IMG/VR virus record: IMGVR_UViG_3300037489_000088
Location: 1-32,147 of that record
Direction: 5' to 3' (one strand)
DNA: 32,147 nucleotides
Source of the DNA: a virus
Positions 30,048 to 32,147 of this stretch are shown here, piece after piece (position 1 is the stretch's first letter; each line of letters begins with the position of its first letter). Below the pieces are notes generated by a model. It ran no database searches. It had not been told where the DNA came from and was given only the letters and a program-made list of their open reading frames with translations. The translations under genes and the position numbers were made by a program.

Positions 30048-32147
30048 TATAACACAAACTGGAGGAGGTCTAAATACAGATTCTTCACCACAAAATCAAC
30101 CAAAAGGTTCATATAGATTTGCTTTGAACACTGTTGAAGAAACGGAGTTAGGTGATTCTGGATTTAGAAGTAATGAAGAAAGTAATGAAAGCTGTCATGA
30201 ATTACCCCAAGGTTATATTCCTATAGGTAAAGTTTATATAGGAGATGAAGAAACAGCCGTATTTTTAGCTCATGAAAGTAATGGAGACTCTATTATTGGT
30301 ATTGCTAGACAAGACTGTACATTTGACACAATAGTGGATGATGCCACTCAAGTTGATAAGTTTAATTTTGAGGTCATAAATCAAATTGATGCAGTTTACA
30401 GATTAAGAAGAGGTTGTGAAAAAGTGATTTATTTCACAAGTAAAGGAAACAAACCTAGACAATTAAATTTCTCTAAACTAGATGATTATAAAACTACTGG
30501 AGGAGATTGGGATGTGGACCAATTCAGTTTGCACAGAACTGTGGATACATTACCAGACATTAGTAACATAGACTTAAGCAATAATGGTAATCTATTACCT
30601 GGTTCTTACAATGTAGGTATTGCATTATTAGATGATGATTTAAACTCTACAGAGGTTCTAGTAACTTCAGACACTATTATTGTTTATAATGATAGTGTAA
30701 GTGCTAGTTACCCATCTATTAGTGGGTCTACTACTGAAACAAATGATTATTTTTCTTATTCAAATACTAATAAATCTATAATTGTAACACCTGAAAATTT
30801 AGATCCTAGTTACACTTACTATAGATTATTCCTTATTGAAGCTAATACCTCTGGAGGTCAAATTACTAGAGTTACCTATACTAATGATATTCCTCTTAGC
30901 CAGAAGTCTTTTGAACTTACTGGTGATAATACTTTATTTCCTTCTACTGTTGAAGAAGTTCAACAAGTTAAATTAGCAATAGAAGAGGCAGAGCATATTG
31001 AACAAATTGAAAACAGGTTAATACTGTCAAATGTAAAAGGCCCACAAGTTGACTTGTGTGAAATGCAAAAATTAGCCTCTGGAGTAGTTTCTCAACTTGC
31101 AGTTAAGACAATACCTTTAAATGATATAACTCAAATAGGGAACCCTAAAAGGGGAACCGTACATTTAGAAAATTCTATGGGTTATATGCCTGGAGAAATA
31201 TATGCTTTTGGTATTGTGTATGAATTCCCGGACTATCAAAGTCCTGTTTTTCACTTACCGGGGAAAGCTCCTGGGGACACAATATCAAATATGAGTAGTG
31301 ATAATCAATTGCAAAACACTACTTATACAGGTAATGATTGTAATGGAGCACCTTACTGGGGGGAAGATTATAATGGGAATACTTTGGATGGCCAATTTGT
31401 TAGACATCATAGATTTCCTTTAAGAACAGAAGTTGATGAAGCTTTGATTAGTTCTTCTTCTACAATATTACCTACTTCATTATACAAGCACTCTGCATGG
31501 ATTAGAGTTCAAGGTTTGTTAAATTTTAGTTACACTACTACTAGTGATTTTGATGGGTATATTTATGTTAAAGTAGAGTACTTAGATGATTTAGGAGTTA
31601 ATCAGGAATTTATATATGCTCATCCTCTAGTAACTCCTTACTGGGAAGATTACGAAATAGATATTTATTTTGAATTACCTACTGTAACTAATAATAATCC
31701 TACTTACTATCAAGATATTGGAGGGGGCACTTACATAGATGATTCTTATGTTAACCTAGTAAAAGCAGATGGGACTACTGATCTTTCAAATGATGCATTA
31801 AAAGGAGGTAAGAATGGGATTTTTGGTTGGTCTGTAGATTCTGAATTTATAGATGAGGAAATACCAGATAAGATTACTGACTATACAGCTAGAATATTTG
31901 GAATTACTTTTAGTAGTATTGTTTACCCTGCCGGAGCTATTGGATTTCATATAGTGAGAATGGAAAGAGATGAGGCTAATAAGACTATTTTAGACTCTGG
32001 GGTAACAGCACCTATGATGGATGATGGGGATTCTAATTATATTGCTCATGCCCAATTAAATCCTAACATTGCTACTGCAGATTTAAGTGATGATTATGTA
32101 GCAATTATAAATCCTGAGTTTAAATTTGAAGGTAAAGAATATCAGAA
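30037..32147 (+). CDS. Tail muzzle/stabilisation protein, partial
   Basis: An open frame from ATG 30037 to the window edge, at least 703 aa. It starts MADNITQTGGGLNTDSSPQN followed by QPKGSYRFALN, the signature of the very large tail (muzzle or stabilisation) protein of crAss-like phages that closes the tail barrel. The body is beta-rich, with repeated strand-turn units and many T, S and N residues. The 3' end lies outside the window, so its full length is unknown. It is probably the largest tail protein of the phage and is coupled to the preceding gene. Confidence 0.8.
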   Translation, partial: MADNITQTGGGLNTDSSPQNQPKGSYRFALNTVEETELGDSGFRSNEESNESCHELPQGYIPIGKVYIGDEETAVFLAHESNGDSIIGIARQDCTFDTIVDDATQVDKFNFEVINQIDAVYRLRRGCEKVIYFTSKGNKPRQLNFSKLDDYKTTGGDWDVDQFSLHRTVDTLPDISNIDLSNNGNLLPGSYNVGIALLDDDLNSTEVLVTSDTIIVYNDSVSASYPSISGSTTETNDYFSYSNTNKSIIVTPENLDPSYTYYRLFLIEANTSGGQITRVTYTNDIPLSQKSFELTGDNTLFPSTVEEVQQVKLAIEEAEHIEQIENRLILSNVKGPQVDLCEMQKLASGVVSQLAVKTIPLNDITQIGNPKRGTVHLENSMGYMPGEIYAFGIVYEFPDYQSPVFHLPGKAPGDTISNMSSDNQLQNTTYTGNDCNGAPYWGEDYNGNTLDGQFVRHHRFPLRTEVDEALISSSSTILPTSLYKHSAWIRVQGLLNFSYTTTSDFDGYIYVKVEYLDDLGVNQEFIYAHPLVTPYWEDYEIDIYFELPTVTNNNPTYYQDIGGGTYIDDSYVNLVKADGTTDLSNDALKGGKNGIFGWSVDSEFIDEEIPDKITDYTARIFGITFSSIVYPAGAIGFHIVRMERDEANKTILDSGVTAPMMDDGDSNYIAHAQLNPNIATADLSDDYVAIINPEFKFEGKEYQ

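Noticed and set aside
1-32147. Integrase, attachment sites, insertion sequences or rRNA genes
   Set aside because: No recombinase motif, terminal inverted repeat or rRNA segment was seen; nothing supports a temperate or transposon element in this window.

Overview
The window looks like about a third of the genome of an AT-rich, tailed, lytic phage of the crAss-like type (order Crassvirales) that infects a member of the Bacteroidota. Three things support this. First, the right-hand 28 kb carries a one-direction block in the order large terminase, large portal of about 800 aa, acidic scaffold, major capsid protein, head and connector proteins, fibres, connector or ring proteins, and a very large tail protein starting with the 'GGGLNTDSSP' signature of the crAss-like muzzle/stabilisation protein. 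Second, the recognisable promoters have the Bacteroidota -7 box TAnnTTTG rather than a TATAAT box. Third, Shine-Dalgarno sequences are mostly absent. Family assignments come from remembered motifs and gene order, not from a search.

Left arm (1-3167, minus strand). This is a set of small early-type genes of mostly unknown function: a zinc-cluster protein, several 37-139 aa proteins and three small membrane proteins. It includes three tiny genes of 37-44 codons. It also holds an aberrant tRNA-like element (550-614), a strongly foldable RNA region (about 2038-2155) and a textbook minus-strand terminator (2186-2227).

Divergent control region (about 3168-3782). It contains no long ORF. It has a GC-rich patch with a repeated GGGGGTA and a TTCCGGAA palindrome, two tandem minus-strand terminators, a consensus minus-strand promoter just upstream of them (together predicting a small RNA of about 115 nt), and a rightward promoter that opens the late block.

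Packaging and head block (3783-17279). Small conserved phage genes lead in, many with ATGA overlaps. They include a winged-helix-like protein, a zinc-cluster protein, a DUF1573 protein and a His/Cys protein resembling an L,D-transpeptidase or murein peptidase. Then follow a possible small terminase, a GIY-YIG nuclease, a calcineurin-like phosphoesterase, TerL, portal, scaffold, major capsid protein and connector proteins.

Fibre, lysis and tail block (17293-32147). A large structural protein and cysteine-rich virion proteins precede several fibre or appendage proteins, one built on 14-residue repeats. A cluster of small genes including a membrane protein ends at a perfect 11-bp hairpin terminator. 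Two overlapping membrane proteins (holin candidates), a PD-(D/E)XK nuclease with its own promoter and apparently leaderless GTG start, three connector or ring proteins and the truncated muzzle-like gene complete the window. Several internal TAnnTTTG promoters suggest that the late block is transcribed as nested units.
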